Shown in pieces: positions 5,923-8,876 of a stretch of 8,876 nucleotides of DNA. Positions within the stretch are counted from its first letter, which is position 1. Every line of letters starts with the position of its first letter. A program made the position numbers and the translations under genes. This DNA is from Candidatus Parcubacteria bacterium (GTDB lineage Bacteria; Patescibacteriota; Minisyncoccia; Phycocordibacterales; PALSA-1337), in assembly GCA_023264475.1 (NCBI GenBank), contig JAHFMA010000019.1:1-8876 (forward strand). The letters are read 5' to 3'. The notes beneath the pieces were generated by a model. It did not search any database, was not told the DNA's origin, and saw only the letters and a program-made list of their open reading frames with translations.

Positions 5923-7266
5923 ATGCGCTCGAATCATACAACACCTGTAATCAATAGGAAAGAACCCCTTATTCTAGGGGCCGGAGACCTATTCCTGCTG
6001 GTCTTCTCGCTATGGGCAACCCTAGTCTTGCGCTACGGAGAGCTGCCATCGGCTGAGCTCATTCAGGCTCATGCCTGGCCGTTCGCCATCGTCTTCGCCT
6101 TATCGCGGGTGGCTTTCTATATCTCCGGGCTTTATAGCCGCGCCATCCATGTCGCTCGATCTTCTTTGCCGGGCACGATCCTGGCCGCTCAAACAGGGAA
6201 TGGCCTCATTGCCGTGATCATCTTCTATTTCGTGCCGACCTTCAGCGTCACGCCCAAGGTCAATCTTTTCATATACCTATTCCTGTCATCGGCCTTCGTC
6301 ATCCTCTGGCGCCTCAACACCCACCAGCTCATGTCCCTGCGTCGCAAGTCGCCGGCCCTGGTAGTCGGTTCTAGCCCCGAAGCCGCCGAGCTCATCGAGG
6401 AGATGAGCCACAATTCGCGCGTCGGCCTCTATTGTCGCGAGAAGGTGACTGCGGACAAGCTCATCCAGAGCATGGAAGCGAGCTCGGATGATTTCCAATA
6501 TGTGATCGCGGACGCCGATGATCCGGCTATCGAGACAGTCTTGCCGGAGGTCTATCGCCGCTTCTTCGCAAAGGCCAGCATCATAGATCTGCATGAATTG
6601 TACGAAGAGGTATTCGACCGTATCCCATTGTCTCGCATGGACCACGGTTGGGTCATGAGCCAAGTGAGCTCGATCTCGCCAGTCCTATATGACGCCATGA
6701 AACGTCTTGCAGACATCATCCTGTCTTTGGTCGTCGGCCTAGCCGCGCTCGTCGCGTATCCCTTCGTGGCCGTGGCCATCAAGCTCGAAGACGGCGGCCC
6801 TGTCTTCATCGCCCAGGAGCGCGTCGGCAAGCACGGCAAGCCGATCCGTATCTCCAAGTTCCGCAGCATGCAGCGCAACGACTCGGACAAATGGGTCGCC
6901 GAAGGCGGCACTGAGAATCGCGTGACTCGCGTCGGGCGCTTCATCAGGAAGACACGTATCGACGAACTGCCCCAAGCGCTCTCTATCTTGCGCGGCGACA
7001 TGTCTATCATCGGCCCTCGCGCTGACGTCGCTGGCCTGGCTGTCCGTCTCGAGAAGGAGATCCCTTATTATGCCGTGCGCACCGTGATCGCCCCAGGCTT
7101 GACCGGCTGGGCTCAGATCAATCAGGAGAAGCCGCCGCAGTCCGTGGAAGAGACCAAGCTACGCCTTTCATACGACCTCTATTACATCACCCGACGCTCG
7201 CTCGGCCTCGATCTGCGCATCGCGCTCCGTACCCTCAAGACCTTGCTCTCCCGCGTCGGGATGTGA
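5923..7266 (+). CDS. Polyprenyl-phosphate sugar-1-phosphate transferase (WcaJ/WbaP-like initiating enzyme)
   Basis: This membrane enzyme moves a sugar-1-phosphate from a nucleotide sugar to polyprenyl phosphate, the first step in building a surface polysaccharide. The 447 residues show the large-subfamily layout. Four membrane segments (about 16-37, 52-71, 85-106, 112-130) are followed by a degenerate Rossmann-like central domain starting ALVVGSSPEA (145). A membrane hairpin (about 264-288) then leads to the bacterial sugar transferase domain (Pfam Bac_transf). Key motifs are GPVFIAQERVGKHGKPI, KFRSM, RIDELPQALSILRGDMS with the Asp347-Glu348 catalytic pair, IIGPRAD, and PGLTGWAQIN. The C-terminus (YDLYYITRRSLGLDLRI) is typical. 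Which sugar is used is not readable. ATG 5923 is chosen because upstream codons overlap the divergent gene and its control region. There is no SD. Confidence 0.93.
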   Translation: MRSNHTTPVINRKEPLILGAGDLFLLVFSLWATLVLRYGELPSAELIQAHAWPFAIVFALSRVAFYISGLYSRAIHVARSSLPGTILAAQTGNGLIAVIIFYFVPTFSVTPKVNLFIYLFLSSAFVILWRLNTHQLMSLRRKSPALVVGSSPEAAELIEEMSHNSRVGLYCREKVTADKLIQSMEASSDDFQYVIADADDPAIETVLPEVYRRFFAKASIIDLHELYEEVFDRIPLSRMDHGWVMSQVSSISPVLYDAMKRLADIILSLVVGLAALVAYPFVAVAIKLEDGGPVFIAQERVGKHGKPIRISKFRSMQRNDSDKWVAEGGTENRVTRVGRFIRKTRIDELPQALSILRGDMSIIGPRADVAGLAVRLEKEIPYYAVRTVIAPGLTGWAQINQEKPPQSVEETKLRLSYDLYYITRRSLGLDLRIALRTLKTLLSRVGM

Positions 7267-7292
7267 CGTCTGTCGCTTCCGCGGGGTTTTAG

Positions 7293-7301
7293 TGATATAT
7301 T
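7293..7301 (+). promoter_or_regulatory. Extended -10 element immediately upstream of the first SDR gene
   Basis: The sequence tgatatatt fits TGnTATAAT with one mismatch. Its expected start point, about 7 bases downstream, falls at or next to the ATG at 7309-7311. The transcript would then be leaderless and translation would begin at the third codon of the longest frame. The gene could alternatively be read through from the transferase gene, whose stop is only 36 bases upstream of the first ATG. Confidence 0.4.
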
Positions 7302-7302
7302 C

Positions 7303-8406
7303 ATGCCCATGAACGACCGTCCCGGAGCGGCCCAACACAGAGTCCTCGTGACCGGCGCAGCCGGCTATGTCGGCGCCATGCTCGTCGACCTATTTTCCCA
7401 GCGTACAGACGTCTCGCACGTGATCGGCATAGACAAGGAGCCCTTGCCCGAATGGATCGCCGCTTTGCCGATGGCTATGTCCAAGCTGACCTACATCGTG
7501 GCCAATATCGCCGACAATAGCTGGCAAGCGGAAGCTGCGGCTCTCGAGCCTGACATCGTCATCCATACTGCCTGGCAGATCCGCGAGATGTATGGCAAGA
7601 AGAGGGAACAGTGGCGTTGGAATGTCACCGGATCTGACAAGGCCTTCGACTTCGCTTTCGGCACGCCTTCGGTCAAGAAGCTCATCCATTTCTCCACCGT
7701 CGCTTCATATGGCTCTTTCCCGACCAATACGGTCGAGCATCGCTTCAACGAGTCAGAGCCTTTCCGTAAGAGCGACTATCTCTATGCGGAGGAGAAGCGC
7801 ATATCCGAAGAGCATCTCAAGGAGCGATATGAGGCCGCGCGCCGCGCCGGATCACGGGTCCAAGTGGCCATCATCCGTCCGGCGGCTCTCACCGGCCCTC
7901 GCGGACGCTACATGCGCGTGCGCTTCGGCCTGCAGGCTACGCTCTCCGGCCAGCTCAAGAGCTCCAAGGCTCCGATCCATCGCCTCATCTCCGCTATGGT
8001 CTCCTTCGTGCCTATCACGCGCAAATGGCTCCGCCAATTCATCCATGAAGACGACATCGCCGATATCACGGCCCTGCTAGCTTTCCAGCCTCTCAAGACC
8101 GATTACGAGGCTTTCAACGCTTGTCCTCCCGGCGACGTGGTGCTCGGTCGCGACATGGCTGCAGCTGTGGGCAAGAAGGCCGTCACCATTCCGCCGATCC
8201 TGATCCGCCTAGTCTTCTTCGTGATGTGGCATATCTCGCGCGGCAAGGTCCCGACCTCCAAGGGCGGTTGGAAGTCCTACTCATATCCGATCGCCGTCGA
8301 CGGCTCCAAGCTCACTCGGATGTATGGCTATCAGTATCGCTGGCCGTCCAAGGAAGCCTTCGTGAAGAGGGAAGGCCGGTACATGAAATATGTCGATACC
8401 AATTAA
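7303..8406 (+). CDS. Extended-SDR NAD(P)-dependent epimerase/dehydratase family protein
   Basis: This is probably a nucleotide-sugar-modifying enzyme of the surface-glycan cluster. The 367-residue product has a Rossmann nucleotide-binding motif VLVTGAAGYVG (Gly18, Gly21, Gly24). It also has an active-site Ser/Thr region FSTVASYG (130-137), the catalytic pair Tyr161-Lys165 in YAEEK, IIRPAALTGPRG, and the late QFIHEDDIA motif (245-253). The C-terminal part differs from ordinary UDP-glucose epimerases: it is Arg/Lys-rich and has a hydrophobic stretch (ILIRLVFFVMWHI, about 299-311) that may touch the membrane. Epimerase, dehydratase or reductase activity cannot be separated by eye. Two starts are possible, 7303 and 7309; the nearby -10 box favours 7309. 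There is no SD. Its end overlaps the next gene by 17 nt. Confidence 0.85.
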   Translation: MPMNDRPGAAQHRVLVTGAAGYVGAMLVDLFSQRTDVSHVIGIDKEPLPEWIAALPMAMSKLTYIVANIADNSWQAEAAALEPDIVIHTAWQIREMYGKKREQWRWNVTGSDKAFDFAFGTPSVKKLIHFSTVASYGSFPTNTVEHRFNESEPFRKSDYLYAEEKRISEEHLKERYEAARRAGSRVQVAIIRPAALTGPRGRYMRVRFGLQATLSGQLKSSKAPIHRLISAMVSFVPITRKWLRQFIHEDDIADITALLAFQPLKTDYEAFNACPPGDVVLGRDMAAAVGKKAVTIPPILIRLVFFVMWHISRGKVPTSKGGWKSYSYPIAVDGSKLTRMYGYQYRWPSKEAFVKREGRYMKYVDTN

Positions 8407-8876
8407 AAAGACAAAAGCCATCGTCACCGGCGGCGCCGGCTTCATCGGCTCTCACCTCGTGGACGCTCTCATCGCCGAAGGTTACGAGGTCCATGTCATC
8501 GACAATCTCATAAACGGCAAGAAGGAGCTCATCAATCCCAAGGCCAAGTTCTATCACGTCGACATCGGCTCTGTGCATGACGTCACCAACGCCTTTGGCC
8601 TCGTCGGCACGGGCGCATATGTCTTCCATCTCGCCTGTCTGCCGAGAGTCTCTTTTTCCATCGAATATCCCCGCAAGACTCATGACGCCAATGTGAACGG
8701 CACCTTCAATGTCCTCATGGCCGCCCGCGAATTCAATGCCAAGCGCGTGATCTATTCGGCTTCGAGCTCCGCCTACGGCGACCAGCTCACTCTGCCTCTC
8801 GTCGAGACCATGAAGCCGATGCCCAAGAGCCCTTACGGCCTCCAGAAGTACGTCGGCGAGCTCTATTGCGATACCT
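8390..8876 (+). CDS. UDP-sugar 4-epimerase-like extended SDR (3' partial)
   Basis: An open frame from ATG 8390 runs off the right edge (162 codons visible), so no stop is seen. The N-terminus has the Rossmann motif IVTGGAGFIGSHL (TGGAGFIG at residues 13-20) and an Asp after strand 2 (VHVIDNL), which suits NAD. HLACLPRVSFSIEYP and NVNGTFNVL are standard for the family. SASSSAYGD (123-131) supplies the active-site Ser, and SPYGLQK supplies Tyr149 and Lys153 of the YxxxK pair. This pattern fits GalE/WbpP-type UDP-hexose or UDP-N-acetylhexosamine 4-epimerases; a dTDP- or GDP-sugar dehydratase is less likely but not excluded without the C-terminus. The start lies 17 nt inside the preceding SDR gene, in another frame, which implies coupled translation. 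The enzyme probably supplies a nucleotide sugar to the glycan pathway. Confidence 0.88.
   Translation, partial: MSIPIKKTKAIVTGGAGFIGSHLVDALIAEGYEVHVIDNLINGKKELINPKAKFYHVDIGSVHDVTNAFGLVGTGAYVFHLACLPRVSFSIEYPRKTHDANVNGTFNVLMAAREFNAKRVIYSASSSAYGDQLTLPLVETMKPMPKSPYGLQKYVGELYCDT

Noticed and set aside
7267..7302. A rho-independent terminator after the initiating transferase gene (ccgcggggtttt)
   Set aside because: Only a 6-base self-complementary core with no loop and a short T-run; no stable stem can be drawn.
7592..8080. A 162-codon plus-strand frame inside the first SDR gene
   Set aside because: Ser/Arg-rich out-of-frame translation; the SDR motifs lie in the other frame across the same bases.

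Overview
The window looks like chromosomal DNA of a Candidate Phyla Radiation bacterium (Patescibacteria, probably Parcubacteria/Paceibacteria). The basis is the protein styles: small secreted proteins of types I recall from that group, no Shine-Dalgarno (SD) sequence at any gene, and very tight packing. This is recognition from memory, not a search result. TGA ends genes at 3866 and 7266, so the TGA=Gly code of Gracilibacteria/Absconditabacteria does not apply. I see no rRNA, tRNA, CRISPR array, transposase or integrase. No gene-free stretch exceeds 300 bases; the longest is 1336-1429.

Region 1 (1-1335, +): the end of a hypothetical beta-rich protein, then a complete SEDS glycosyltransferase of the RodA type.

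Region 2 (1336-4674, +): a promoter and three closely spaced genes, all with signal peptides. They encode a phage-tail-fibre-like protein, a trypsin-like serine protease with an Ig-like domain, and a protein with a peptidoglycan-binding domain. This block is bounded by a perfect 36-bp direct repeat (1306-1341 and 4675-4710). The repeat consists of the last 30 nt of rodA plus the stop and last codon of the convergent glycosyltransferase gene. Removing the block and one repeat copy would leave rodA and that gene both intact, with abutting stop codons. Hand-counted lines show the block is lower in GC than its flanks. It therefore reads as a recently inserted cell-surface cassette with no visible recombinase.

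Region 3 (4705-8876): cell-surface polysaccharide synthesis. A GT4-type glycosyltransferase lies on the minus strand. Divergent from it, on the plus strand, are a polyprenyl-phosphate sugar-phosphate transferase (the initiating enzyme), an extended-SDR protein, and the start of a UDP-sugar-epimerase-like SDR protein that runs off the window. The two SDR genes overlap by 17 nt. Together they would make nucleotide sugars, load the first sugar on the lipid carrier, and extend the glycan.

The whole window is about building and decorating the cell envelope: wall polymer synthesis, a secreted and wall-associated module, and surface glycan.
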